Position numbers and translations under genes: made by a program
Source: Paramecium pentaurelia
Taxonomy: Eukaryota; Ciliophora; Oligohymenophorea; Peniculida; Parameciidae
Direction of reading: 5' to 3'
DNA: 64,000 nt
Assembly: GCA_905183005.1 (NCBI GenBank)
Contig: CAJJDO010000059.1
Span: 323,847-387,846 of the forward strand
Shown: positions 1 to 13,499 of the stretch, piece after piece
Layout: each line of letters opens with the position of its first letter
Position numbering within the stretch: the stretch's first letter is position 1
Notes under the pieces: model-generated
Told to the model about the DNA's origin: nothing
Database searches by the model: none
The model's input: only the letters and a program-made list of their open reading frames with translations

Positions 1-77
1 AAAATGGGAAAAGATAAAGTCTCATTAATTATCCTATTAGAAAGAATCTAATATTTCAACATAGGAGTCTACATATA

Positions 78-791
78 ATGGATAATAAAATCAGGACTAG
101 AAATACATATCAATTACCAGTGATGTTGAATCATCTGAGTCCAAATAGATAATTGGTAAATTACTAATTTCTGGAGTTAAATAAGGCAGTCCAAAATTAT
201 AAATAGACTTAGAACATGGATCCTTATTTTGAGAAATAAGATGTTTAATGCATTACTGATTTAATTGTTAAACTATCTCGTGTAATTGAATAAGTAGACA
301 TTTGGATTAAATTATGAATATATAATTATTTATATAATGGAAAAGATATATATTGAATAGATAAAAAAATAATAGGTGGAATTAGATGAAAGGTTGAAAC
401 AAGCTCAAAATCAGTAATGTAGAGATTGAGATCAATTTAGATGTTGAATATGTATCATCTAAGATGGATGATATTCTTAAATTTCAATAGTAAGAGAATT
501 CATATTTGTAATAATACAAATAATTGATATTGCCATTTGAAGAATTGATTGGATTAGCAAAGGAATTAGACACAAGGTTTTAGAGATCTATTAGATAGCT
601 TTAATTAAAATAAGTATGAAATAGATAATTAAATAAGAGGAGTAATTATATAGATTATATAGATTGAGTAGAATAAATGGAAGAATTAATTGAGAGAGAA
701 GGAGTAGGAGCAATTATTATAATTAGAATAAGAGATGAATTAGATTGATAAATAATTTAAGGAGAGATTGAGGACTATTCATATAAAATGA
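78..791 (+). CDS. Coiled-coil protein, unrecognised
   Basis: With TAA/TAG read as Gln this frame encodes about 212 residues ending at TGA 789-791. I place introns at 176-206 (31 nt), 419-440 (22 nt) and 577-598 (22 nt); removing them leaves 639 nt, a multiple of three. The second half is Glu/Gln/Lys/Leu-rich with heptad-like spacing (for example EQLLQLEQEMNQIDKQF near the C-terminus), so a coiled coil is likely. The first intron is the least certain, and the frame is also open to the left window edge, so the gene could begin upstream of the ATG chosen at 78. I cannot assign a family. The next gene starts only 19 nt downstream on the same strand. Confidence 0.6.
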
Positions 792-810
792 ATTTATTAA
801 TTATATTATA

Positions 811-3800
811 ATGGGTCTTTTTTAAAGATTGTCTAAAATATTCAAATCAGAAGTTCCTTAAACTAATAATGATCATTTGCATGAGAATTAATAGTATTCA
901 AAAAAGGTATGAAATATGTACCAATAGATTGTTTTGGAAAATGGAGAGAGTGTAAATGTTAGAGGAAATGAAAATCAATTAAATTTAGTAAAGACAAGTC
1001 GATATACATTAACAAATTGTTTATACGTGTTGATAATTAAATTTTTTAAGCGATTTCTTAATTTGTACTTATTTGTCATCAACATGATATAATTAGACTA
1101 TAATTATCTAATTTCTCTCCTGTTAACATTTACTATACATACTATAATTGAATTGTACTTTGATACTCAAAAGAGAAAACGTGATGAAATCATCAACTCT
1201 CATTAAACCACTGTATTTGCTGATTTAAAAAAAAATGTCTTAAATATGCCTTCTTAAAATTTAATTTAATTAGGAGGAAGGAAATCTCTAAATAAAAATA
1301 TAGTTGAGCATGAAAAAATTGTTAATAATAATAATTATCAAAAAGATATTTGTGCAAGAAAGGTAAGTATAGATACGGTTACTTATCGACAGGACAAATA
1401 ACCTAGAATTCCATTATTCACTATAAAAAGATGGGATCAACTTAAGGTTGGTGATATCATTTATTTAAAAAATAATGAAATTTGTCCAGCTGATGTCTTA
1501 ATTTTGGATATGGGTTAATCTGTTAGTATGGCTAGCAATACTATAATGAGTGGTAATACAAATGAAGTTAGAAAAAGAGCATGTCCTTTAACTACTATTA
1601 CAAAAGAACATAAAATTTAATTGTTAGATTATCGAACTATTTTAAATGGAATTATTAGATATGATTAGAATGATTCAGATCAATATTATAAAGGCATGGT
1701 AAAATTAAAGAAGGATCCAAAACCTTTAGAAATAAATAAAGAAAATATCTTCTTTAGAGAATAATTACTTTTAAATGACTTATATTTGTTTGGAGTAATT
1801 CTCTCAGTTGGACTCGATTGTAGATGCTATAAATCATTTAAACATGTTGAAAAATAAAGTTATTTTGAATAAAAAGCTAATTTGTATTTTGGTATAGCCA
1901 TACTCTCTTTAATCTTGCTAAGTGTAATTTAATATATTATTGAATATTATGGTGAACATCATTATAATTTAGAATTCTAATTAATCAATTATTCTAATTT
2001 ATTACCTCTTTATTTTTACTTTCTAATAGATGTACTTTATTTTACTTAAATGTTGTACAATAATTACTTATTCCAAAAAGAGAAAGTTAACCAAAACCAT
2101 TCAATCAAAGATGTTAATCCTTTATTAGATAATGCACATATAAAATTACATCATTTATAGGTGAATTATTCCCCAATTTCTAATTTATCTTTGATAAATC
2201 ATGTTTTAATTGATAAAACTGGAACTTTGACAATGCCTAATTTTAAAATCAAATGGATCTTTATCTTTGATTCTCTTTATAAATTAAGATATAGAGCATT
2301 TGCAGAAAAGGATTTTTTAAATGCAATTAAATAAACTAAAAGGAGAGAAGAATTGAATATACCAATAGATGAAAGAATAGAACCTGAATCTACTCCTATG
2401 ATAAAATGTAATAATGAAGAAGTCAATTTTAAAATCGAAGATTTAGATGATGATCATCCTGCATATGATGAATTACATCGTACTTAACCTCCAAGATTTA
2501 GACCAGAATCTTAAATTAGCAGTCAATTTGATCAAAGTGCTGAAGGAATCTAAATATAAAAATAATCTTAACCAAGAGGTAGTAGTCTCATTGTTAATAG
2601 TCTACATGAAAGTAAAAGATAATTGACTAATTAAAGAGGTAGTTAAAAATTCCATGCTCCTAGAATTTCATCAAATTTAGATATTGTCTCAGAAGTAGAA
2701 TTTTCTGGAAATGAACTTACTTTGATTAGAAGAATTGAAGATAATGAATTTAAACCTCATTATTTTGAAGCCATGTTTGCTTTAGTAGTATGTTAGAATA
2801 CAAGATCATTATATTAAAAAAGTGATGATTCATTCTTTTATGAATATAGTTCAGATTTAGATAAATAATAATTATATTTATGTAAACATTATGGTTTTAA
2901 ATTCATATGTAGAAGCAAATAGGAAAATCATATGAAATTTGTAATATAAGATGGAGAAGAAATATATTCAATTGATGTAATGTCTTTACATTCATTTAAT
3001 TCCAGAAAATTTAGTATTATTATAAAATTGCAAGAAGAACTATGTAATAAATTAGGATTAGAAAATGATGATTAACAATATTTATAATATTTAAGAGATG
3101 ATAGTTTAGATATGATAGGTTGTTTATCTTTAGAAAAAGATCAAATGGCTAAACTTGATCTAATGATTAAAGATTTATAAGTCTAAGGTAGCAGGCCAGT
3201 TTTATTTTATAGAAGTTTAATGACTGAAACATAAATGTCTGCATTTATTAAAGAAGCCAATAAATTATTAGATATTCAATCTAATAAAATTGAATTTATG
3301 CATGAATATTAATTTTTAATGCATGAATTTGAAAAGAATTGTGATCTTGTAAGTGTAATAGGAGTTTAAGAAAAGATCAATAAGAATGTAGTACCAACAT
3401 TAAATGGTATCAAATAATTAGGTATACCTTGTTGGATAACTAGTGGAGACAATTATGAGAAAGTATTACCAATAGCCTATAGGGTTTAATTGTTAAATTC
3501 AAATGAAACAGTAATTCATATCTAAGCAAAAACTTAGGATGAATTATTTTTATAATTAAAACAATTATTATAAAGTTTGAGTGGTTAATTGAGATCACAT
3601 TCTAAAAAGAAAGAAATAAAACATTCAGATACTTTGATTCATAAAAAAGGTTCATTTACTTGTAGTCCTAGATGGATTTCAAGTGGATAAAAGAATTTAC
3701 ATATTAAACAATTTTAAATAGTAATAAATGGAGAATCTTTAGAATAGATTTATAGAGATGCTTATTTGAAGAAACATTTTTAATTTCTATTTTAATTTAC

Positions 3801-6800
3801 ATCTAATTTTATTGGTTATAGGATGACACCATAATAAAAATCTATTTTAGTAAAATTATTAAAAGATACAAAATTGAATTATAAATTTATATTATCTATA
3901 GGGGATAGTTTTAGTGATATCAATTTATTTAATCATTCAGATTTTGTATTTTAAATGCAATCAGGAAGATAAATATTTCCACATGATAAAAATAATTTTG
4001 AAGATCTTCAACATGGTAGAGTTTCTATAAAATAATTGGATTAAGAATCATAATTTTGTTAACATAAATAAGATCATGGTTGTATTGAACCTTTATATAA
4101 TAGTGATATATATATAAAAGATTTTGAATTAATACACAGAATGATAGCATTAGATTCTAGAAAATCAGCTTTATATTTTGAAAGAATTCTAATATTTTCA
4201 TTATTTAGAAGTTTTGGTATAATATATTTGTTATGTGTTACTTAATTGATTAGAGATGAACATGAAGTGATAACTAAAGATTATCTAAAGTTTCACTCTA
4301 ATATATTCTTTTTATTATCAAGTTCCTTTATTATTAGTGAAATAAGTGAAAAGGTTGAAAATTTCAATCACAGTGAGTTTATGTATTTTTTATTTAAAAA
4401 TGATTAATTAGAATTGAACAATAATAAATTTGGTAAATAAATAGCACGAATCACATTAGTACCACTAATTCAAGCATTATTAATTAATTTATATACAGAA
4501 TATGCAGATCTATCAACTAATAATGGAATAGTCATAAAATCTAATGAATTAGGATCAGGCTTATTTCTATTATTACTAATTGTAGATGCTTTAAAATTAG
4601 TTTAAAGAAACTATATCACTTAGAAATAATTTGTATTTAACATAGGATTAACTTTTGGATTATATACATTAATATCTCTTCAATTTGATTCAATTTCCAT
4701 CATTTATTAATGGGCAGCATCCATATAAAATTTATTTTCATTCATATTCATAATGGTAATTCATGTAATTTTTAATTTAATACTTTATCATATCAATAGA
4801 CCGTTTTTTATGCCTCTGGCCATTTAGACAACTAATGAATATGATGAGATTGTTAAAATATATAATAAAATATCAGGTGATATTTCTAAATAAATTTAAT
4901 TACATAGAGCAACAATTGAAAAAATCTCATATTTTGCAAGGAAACTCTTTAATGGAGATGAAGATATGGATCCAATCATAAAATAGATGTTGAATGGAGC
5001 ATTTGCTGATGAGTCTGAAAATTCTATTAATTCAATTACTCTTAGATTTAAATCACAATTAGTATAAAATAAATTTACAGATGATATTCTTCAATATGTT
5101 GCACGAACTTACAGAATAATAGTTGCACTTACATTTTTATTTTATGAGATAGCAACATATACAATTATTTTATTGACTGTTGATAATTTTTCATTATCAT
5201 ATTGGACAGATTATTATTACATATCAATGTTTGGAGTACTATTATTGCTTATGTTATTTTGTTGGTCTCGATATTATAAAGTGTATTTCTATTAAGTAAA
5301 TTTCATTATTTTATTTATTCGATGTTCCTCTATTATTATATGGTTATTCAATTAAGATTAATCTGTAGGAGGAATGAATCTCAATATGTTATAATTGAGT
5401 TTGGCAGTTAATATATATCATTATCAAGAATAGCCACTCATTAGTTAAGTGTTTTCTGCTATTTATGTGGCAATTTATTTAATTAAAAAATCAAATGAAA
5501 ATGATATATATATTCTGATCAACTAATATGTTATGAGTTTAGCATCATTATTTCATTTGGTTTTAACATTCAGAAGAATTATTTACATATTTTTGGAAGT
5601 CTTTTTAGGTAGGATTAATATGAATAAAGAGAATTAAATAATGAGTGATATCTTATCTATTCTTCTTCCTTAATTTATAAGAGATCGTATTAATAAGGCT
5701 GGTCAATATGATATTTAAGAAGATTAAGGTATGGTGGCTGTATTATTTTGTGATATCATTGATTTTGATCAATTGATAAAGAATGAACAATCAAATGTAG
5801 TTGATATATTAGATAAGTTATTTAGAAGATTTGATTTACTATGTTAACAACATGAAGTTCAAAAGATTGAGACTGTGGGCAAAACTTATATGGCTGCAGC
5901 TGGACTAAAAATTCATGTTAGTTAAAAATCTAATCCTGTTAATAAAGTAATTTCATTGGCGTTAGATATGAAAAAGTATGTTATGTCTAATGAAACTTTT
6001 TAAATTAAAATTGGTATTCATTATGGAAATGTCATAGCAGGAGTCATTGGTCATCATAAACCATAATTTAGTTTGATTGGTGACACTATTAATACAGCAA
6101 GTAGAATTTGTTCAACAGCTGAACCTTGGAATATTGCTATTTCTGAATAAGCATATAGATAGACTAATAAATTTGAATTAGTTTATATTTAAAGGGATGT
6201 TGAAGCTAAAGGAAAGGGAAAATTGATTACTTATGTTGTTAATACAAAAAGAGGAGGTAAACAAAGAAAGTAAACAATTATGATTCAGAAACCACCAAAA
6301 TAACCTTTTAGAGACCCAAAAGAATACTAAAATTTAGATTAAATTCATGAAAATTAATTATCAGAATTAGGTATGGGTTCTAATAGGGAAGTATAACCTC
6401 TTGTAAATAGAAATGAAGATCATTAACCATTAACTCTCAATAAAAGACAAAGAAATGAAATTTATAATTATGTAACAAAAACACAAAAGTAAATTATGAT
6501 TGAGAGTCCAAGTAAATCACTTTAATAATAAATGCTTTTTTAATAATCTTAAGCTTAAATATTTTTAAATTAAGGAGGTGGATCATCAAAAAATTATGCT
6601 TCATAATCAATTGTTGGAGGTATTTAATCTTAAGGATATGATGATAGAAATTAAAAACATCAATATTTAATTCAATTATTGGAAAGAAAGACTCGATGTG
6701 AATTAAATGTTTCAGATTATTAATTAAATATGGAATATCATGTTGAAAAAGATAAAATCAAGGCTCTTTACAGTGTTGATGAAGATTCTTAAGGTCAAAA

Positions 6801-8130
6801 CTTATTATTGACTCTTAATCCAAAGAGATTATATTTGGAATTTAATGAAGACAATACTGTTACATTAGAGTTTTATGAATTTCTATCTTCATTGTATAGA
6901 CCATTTGCTGTTCAAAATTTATTGACTATAGGCTCATGTGTTTTAATAAGTTCAGTTTCTTGTATTACATTGAATGGATAGATATACTTAGTTAATTTGA
7001 TAAGTGGAATAATTATTGGTTTATTACATATATTATTATGTACTCTAATACATAAATATGAATCCTTTTATAATGTCATATACTTCTTAATATTAGCTTA
7101 TTTGTTACTTGGAAGTTATGCATTGGATTGTTTTTTAATTACTGATCATTATGAAATTTAAATAGCTAAAGGAATCATATATTGTTTAAGTGTTCTTCTT
7201 AATAGAATTCTTAGACATTATAATAAGTTAGTCTATCTAGTTCTTTTTTTAGGAGTGACAATTGCTGCTATTATAGTAAATGATTGGCCATGGAGTAGAT
7301 TCTATTATACTGCTATAATTTCGATATTCGCCTTTTGCATTTAATTGTTTATGTTCTTAAAGAATGTAAATTCATATAATGTCAACAAATAATTAATTGA
7401 AAAATCAATGAAATACTAATTTTTATTGAATTATTTATTGCCTAAAAATGTATAAATTAATTTATTTCTATTAATTAGGTCCTTGAAGAATTTTTCAGAC
7501 CAAACGAAGAGAAACGTGTATTAAGAGAATAAGCTGATGAAGTAACCTTATTATTTGCTGATATTGCTGGTTTTACAGAGTATTCAAGCAAAGTACAACC
7601 TGAATAAGTAGTAAATATGTTGAGAAATTTGTTTACTGAATTTGATAAAAATTGTCTTTTGCACAACGTTTTCAAACTCTACACCATTGGAGATTGTTAT
7701 GTTGTTATGGGAATGATTGATTATGGTAAAGGAATCTAAAGAAATACATCATAAGAAGCAGTTAATGTAGTACGTATGGGATTTGCAATGATTGATGCTA
7801 TAAGAAGAGTAAGAGCCCATATCAATCATCCTACTTTAGATATGAGAATTGGAGTTCATACTGTAAGTTTATTGTATTTTATTAAATTAGGGATCCATAA
7901 TTGGTGGTGTTCTTGGTACAGAATTAGTTAGGTATGATATTTATGGACCTGATGTATTGATTGCAAATAAAATGGAATCAAAAGGAGCAAAAGGGTTTGT
8001 GTAAGTATCTCAAGAAACAAAGGATATAATTGAAAGGGAATTCCCAGATCTGTTTAGATTCGAATATAAACAATCTATTGAATTTGAATCTATTGAGAGA
8101 AAGACATCAGGCTACTTTGTTTATTAATGA
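811..8130 (+). CDS. Guanylyl cyclase fused to a P-type ATPase-like domain
   Basis: Predicted 2413-residue membrane protein making cGMP from GTP. Introns: 907-927, 7450-7478 and 7863-7890. The N-terminal half resembles a P4-type ATPase, with several membrane segments and the phosphorylation motif DKTGTLT at residue 461; but the usual TGES-type loop reads SGNTNEV and the GDGxND motif reads GDSFSD (residue 1025), so pumping activity is doubtful. Two cyclase domains follow, each after membrane segments. The first (from about residue 1641) carries Glu in IETVG and Ser in FSLIG where adenylyl cyclases have Lys and Asp, the pattern expected for GTP; it also has the NTASR catalytic residues. The second (from about 2234) has the two metal Asp residues in FADIAGF and IGDCYV. 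This swapped C1/C2 order matches the known ciliate guanylyl cyclases. Full length, ending at TGA 8128-8130. Confidence 0.95.
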
Positions 8131-8199
8131 ATAACTAATTAATTATGGTTTATTGAATTCAGTTATATAGAGATATTTGTGATTTGATAAAAAGGAGAA

Positions 8200-8643
8200 T
8201 CATAATTAATCCAGTAAGAAATAGGGACTATTTGAATTCCTTGGTATTTATGTTACATTCTTTCTTAACAATCGATTTACGGTTGGATTTAGTACTAACC
8301 TTTCAGAGGAGTTGACAATAGTCTCTGATATTATTTAACTCTTCTGTTTTCTTTCTTTCCAATATTGTTATTCTTTAATCAAAGGATCTGTTTTTGTCCG
8401 CACTCCCAAACCATGCAGATACTTAACTATTTCTACTTCAGTCTGATAGTCTTTTTAGTCCATATAGTATTCGATTGAATCATTCAATTCACTTGTAGTC
8501 ATTGGACTACTCTAAGTTGAGTTAGAGCTCAGAAGACTCAGTACAGGATTTGAATAAACATAGGTTGGCTTCATAAAATCTTTAAATACTAGAGTATTTT
8601 TAATTAAAAATATATTTTTTTTCTGCATTTCTTATTTCAGCAT
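8200..8643 (-). CDS. Short unrecognised protein (147 aa)
   Basis: Intronless frame on the minus strand from ATG 8643 (or the in-frame ATG at 8628) to TGA 8200-8202, 147 residues. It is Ser/Asn/Thr-rich with a charged middle part (QYWKERKQKSQ) and no obvious membrane segment or known motif. It contains codons such as CGG and GTG and a mixed amino-acid composition, unlike the surrounding non-coding DNA, which supports a real gene. It converges with the cyclase gene, whose stop is 69 nt away. Function unknown. Confidence 0.65.
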
Positions 8644-9673
8644 AAATAATCTCCAGTATGAACACAACTGACCATCTAAAATAATTTACTGAGTATCACT
8701 TCAAAATTAATTGAAACTAATTTGAATTATTTCATCATAATAAAATTATTTCAAATTAATTACAATCTGTTTGAATGGGGAACTTCAATTTTAGTGCCAT
8801 ATATTGTTATTTTTTTTGAATTATTATATCCTCTTAATAAGAATAAATAAATTAACTGTTGAGATAATACGTGTTGATTTTATTAATTTTTTAATATTAT
8901 TATCAATTATTTATATTAATTTGAGAATACCATTGAATCAAATCTTAAATTATCACAATATTATCTAATATTTATTATCACCAACTTAAAATTACTATTC
9001 ATTAATATAATTGATATTATTATCTCATTCAATAATTATAAGAATTATCATAATCTAAAATATCATTATAGATTTAAGATTATTAATGTAATTTGTATAA
9101 AATCAAATTAAAAGTATTTATAAATCATATAAAATAGTTTAATAAGTTTTATATTCTAATTTTAGATGACATTTTTATCATATCACAATCCTATATTATA
9201 AATATAAGAATTTAAGAACTCCTATAATCTTAATTTTGATTTTAAAAGACAATATAATTAAATTTACAATTATTTATTTTAAAAGTAATGTTAAGGCTAT
9301 GAATTATAAAATTTCACTGATAATAATAATAAAATTTGAATTTCCTCACAAATCATTTAGTTTTTAATTGATCATCTTTATTATATGATAATTAATTAAA
9401 TTACTATAAAATAATATCTTTAATTAAAATACTTCTAATATATATTTTAATTTTAGAATTAATATACAAATAATTATTAGTCATTCCAATTAGTTTTTAT
9501 TTTGATCATCTATTTAATTAACAAATAATCCATTATTATAGTAAATTATAACATACTATGAATATCAAATACAATATTTAATTAATAATAATTTTTAAAA
9601 TTAAATATAATATCAATTTATAGAAATCCCTATTTTCCATATTATTATTAATTCAGAATAGTTAGGTAATCAG
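8644..9673. other. Gene-poor AT-rich spacer
   Basis: About 1 kb with extreme A+T content, frequent TGA/TCA in all frames and no frame that looks coding under the ciliate code. It is long for such a compact genome and could hold the promoter of the leftward 8200-8643 gene. I see no RNA gene or repeat in it. Confidence 0.6.
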
Positions 9674-10247
9674 TCATAATTCCATCTATGTCTTATTGTT
9701 TCTCATTATACAAAACTCTAAAATTTACAAAGACTACCCTATTTTATAAATTATAGAATAGAGGATTAGATATTAAATACAAAAAACAAAAGAAAAAATA
9801 GTGAATTCTGAATAGAGATTAAAATATTTGCGATATTTACTCTAAAGTGGGTTTTTCATCTTCTAATTTACAATTTATAAAAGTCTTCTGTTTAAAGTGA
9901 TGTTTACATTGGATTTAAGTTATTCATTCTACTATTAAAATATTATATTGATATTACAATATACATCTAACTCTTCATATAATTTATAAATAGCATATCT
10001 AATTTTTACTACTTTAGTACTAGATCGTTTACTGCTTAAAAAACTTCTTGATCAAGAGTTTAATTTCCACATTAATTAAGACATCTTAAATTATTTTAAT
10101 AACATCTAAACATAAATGAAGATAATGAGTTTGGTAATTTTAAATTAAGGTGTAATCATTAGATGCAAAATCTAGTGTAATTTTTTCTAAAAATTTTGGT
10201 ATAGATATATATTGGAGGAGGATGATGCTTTTTATTAAATTGTACAT
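9674..10247 (-). CDS. Unrecognised small protein (182 aa)
   Basis: A minus-strand frame from ATG 10247 to TGA 9674-9676, with one 25-nt intron (10020-10044, GTTTTT...CTAG) that joins two frames each looking coding; the spliced length is 549 nt. The product is Ile/Leu/Asn-rich with an amphipathic middle (YAIYKLYEELD) and one hydrophobic stretch near the C-terminus (SFVFCIQYLILYSIIY) that could be a membrane segment. No family recognised. Because random frames of 60 codons are common when TGA is the only stop, this model is moderate at best. It lies in tandem downstream of the RING gene. Confidence 0.45.
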
Positions 10248-10593
10248 AAATTAAAATGAATAATAAATATATAATTTTGATCCATAATTACACTCTTTCA
10301 TATATGTTTCTACACTACACATTTTTAATAAAGAGAAATAATAAAAACTAAATTTATTTTATTTGATATTCTTTTTGTTATAAATTTCTAAACAATTTAT
10401 TACAATATCATATACATATTAAAAGTCTTTTATTCATTAATATGTCAAGGATGCCTTATCTTTTACCATAATAATATTTTGAATGTTTAAAAATAATTTT
10501 AAGGGGAACACTAATAAGTATTTCTGGTAATGCTCAATATGGTTTAATATTCATTATTCTTAGTTAATTATATACTCATATATATAAAATAAA

Positions 10594-11748
10594 TCATGAA
10601 ATTTTTTATTTTGGTAATTGTTTAATTTATTTTTATCCTATTTCCAAAGATTAAGTTGTTATTCCAAATATTTTAATATATTTCTTACAACAAAGTGCAG
10701 AATTTACATTGAAATATCTAACAGCTACTTTCTTTTAGTCAAGATTAGGGAAGTTCAGATATTATTTCATATTTTAAATTGGTCCAAATTATTATAATAT
10801 TTCAACAATATTTACTTTATCAGCTGGTACATCTAATAATAATATTGACTCTTATTGACATTTTTTCATTGCATTTTCTAATAGTTTAAGATCATGTTTA
10901 ACTGGTTATAAAGATTCTAGCAATTGATTTTAATAGGATTTTAAAACTTCTTATATGGTATTCTAAATTTAACATGTATGAGTCTACAAATCTTTATTCA
11001 TTAAGAAATGGTAACAATTCTTACAATAATTTAATTCAAAATCACAATTTGAATGCAATTCTTATTTTTTACATCCAAATTAAGAATTTCTACAAGAATC
11101 AATATTACAATTATGATTCAACATTTTTATACCTTATAAAATACAATTACATTTATTGCATTCTTTATAAGTGTACATACAGTTTTAGAGATGATTAAAT
11201 ATTTTATGAGCCTCAAATTCTTCACCACAATATTATGGACATTTAATAATTCTATATTGACAAATATCTTTATGAAATTCAAGTTCTTATGAGGTGAATT
11301 TTAAATTACAATTTAATGGACATGACATAAGATTACAATATTTTTATTAATGAAGTTTAAGATCTTTAGTTTTACCTTTCCAATTACAATTAGGACATTT
11401 AACTTCAATGTTATCAATCAAAAACATAGTATTAAAATCAATAAGACTAAATTTCAATTATTTATTTGCTTTAATAATCTTATAGATATGAATACTTAAA
11501 TAATGTGAAACATCTATTCTACAAAGAGGACAATTCATTGCTTATTTACTAACCCATTCATCAAGACAGTCTCTGCAAAATGTATGTTTACAATCTGGTA
11601 AAATGATTGGAATATCAAAGAGATTATAACAAATAGCACATGTTAATTCTTCATATGGTGATTGTACAGAAGGATGTGCAATTATTTGAGTAAAATAATC
11701 ATCTTCAAATAATTCCTTTAGTATTGCTTCTTATTTTGACAACTACAT
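10594..11748 (-). CDS. RING / TRAF-type zinc finger protein
   Basis: Intronless 384-residue protein. Residues 37-76 form a textbook C3HC4 RING finger (CAIC, then CKH, FCRDC and CPLC), implying E3 ubiquitin ligase activity with an E2 partner. From about residue 120 follow cysteine/histidine pairs typical of TRAF-type zinc fingers (CPNCNWKGK, CPLNC, CPQYC, each with His a fixed distance after). The start is the first ATG before the RING, at 11748. The last 60 residues (near DVPADKVN, FGPIQ and VAVRYF) look like a beta-alpha-beta fold reminiscent of an RRM, which would be unusual; that part is inference. It is divergent from the next gene, with only 59 bp between starts. Confidence 0.88.
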
Positions 11749-11807
11749 TTGAGAATTTAAAATATTAATACAATACCTAACAATTATAAATTAAACAATA
11801 TAATAGA

Positions 11808-13416
11808 ATGGATGATCATTAACTGCATTCCTTTATCAACACAAGAATGTAATTCGGAGATCTTAAATACAAGACAGCTGTAGAATCCTTATTATTTGAT
11901 CAATGCAATTAACAATTAAGTATTCTATTAAGTAGATTATAATTCAAGTAACAAAAATTTATGAAATATTCAATTAACACATTTAGCTATTTAAAATATT
12001 GAAATAAAATAATTTATAAGAAGATCATATAAATGCACTTATTTCTAAATAAATTGTAGGAAATACTATTTTGGAAAAGAAAGTGTAAAATTTTTATTTT
12101 TTACTTTTTAGAGTTTCTAATATGTTTGTAACATAATTCTCAAAATTATTTGGTACAAATTAATACAATTTGGCATAAGCTGCAATCAAAATGAAGAATC
12201 ATATGATAAATACATTAAGAATATAAAATGTGAAAGATAATGCAATAGATGAATTATTAAAAGTAATTGTATTTAATAATTTATTTTAAGGATAAAGAGA
12301 TTTAAATACAATTGGATTTGGAAGAAACAAAATCATTTATGATTAAATAGAATTCAGATTAATAATTTGGTATAATAATTTAGATATATATTAATAGATT
12401 TCATTAGAAATTATATTTTATATAATATATAAAAAAATGAAAATTTTAGTTAAGATTTAAAATTATGGAAATAAAAGTTTGGAATTTAAAATAATGAATA
12501 ATTAAAATCTAATATAAGCATTAAAGTGTAATTCATTGATTGGATTGAATAAGTTAAGTAAATTATTGATAAATTATGGATGCCATATTATTCTAAATTA
12601 GATGAGCTTTATTAAGCAGAATCTAATGATCAATAAGCATTTTAACCATTAAAATTAATTTCTGAAGTATATGAAAAAAAGAAAAGCAATTTTTTCATTA
12701 TTGATTCTTTAATGAATCACATTAAAAATCATGATTATAATTTTGATAAAATACAAATATGTTTTGGTCATAGAAATCCTAAAGAAATCTTAATATCATT
12801 TCTTGAACTTTTAGATTGGTGTTAAGATATATAAAAATGGGAAAAAGTAAATATAATTATAATTATAGTTAATTTTTTCTTTGGTATAGAAAATCAAAAT
12901 GAAATACATAACTGCATAACCATATTAAGATTCTTTTTAAGATGGAGGATTTGTTATGGAAAATTATCTTTAAACAATCCTTATAGATATTATTAATAAA
13001 TATGAAGAAAAAGTGGATCCATAAAAATAAATTAATTTTATTAATGTAGAAACTTTAGATGAATAAAATTTTGAAGGAATATTATATGAAATTAAAAAAG
13101 ATGGTATAGATTATTATGATGATCGATTGATGGTATGTGGAAGTATTACATTTAAATTTGAATAACAGGGTAAAATTGATGGTAAAATTGGATAGGTGAT
13201 TATGGATATACCTGGTATATAGAAGTATCATATTATTAATATATTAGAATTAATATTCAAGTTAATTAAATCACTTAAGAATTTTTATTACCCTTATGGT
13301 AGAATGATAAAATATAGAAGATGGTTATCAAGTATAAATTATTTATATTTTTAGACTAATTTTCTTAAGATTAGTATAATGCATTAAGGTAGAAACTCAA
13401 AAGAAAGATAGAGTGA
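11808..13416 (+). CDS. Unrecognised multi-intron gene (492 aa)
   Basis: I reconstruct a 492-residue protein with introns at 11920-11948, 12263-12290, 12370-12397, 12847-12868 (or an adjacent overlapping choice, 12868-12889) and 13389-13411; spliced length 1479 nt is a multiple of three and each junction joins two coding-looking frames. The N-terminal half is helical and Gln/Asn-rich, the C-terminal half mixed alpha/beta (FGHRNPKEI, DGIDYYDDRLMVCG). No family recognised. Some exon boundaries are uncertain. Its stop is 83 nt before the ODF3-like gene on the same strand, and it shares a 59-bp head-to-head spacer with the RING gene. Confidence 0.6.
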
Positions 13417-13499
13417 ATAATACAATTAATTTATACTTTTGAGTTATCTAAATATGTAAATATTTGTTTAATATATTTTTAATAATATTAATATATAAA

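Noticed and set aside
7475..7675. Minus-strand 66-codon open frame
   Set aside because: It lies opposite the second cyclase domain, whose plus-strand motifs (FADIAGF, IGDCYV) are unmistakable.
8644..9673. Searched for a tRNA, rRNA or repeat array in the AT-rich spacer
   Set aside because: No cloverleaf-like G/C pairing, no periodic repeat and no coding frame could be seen.
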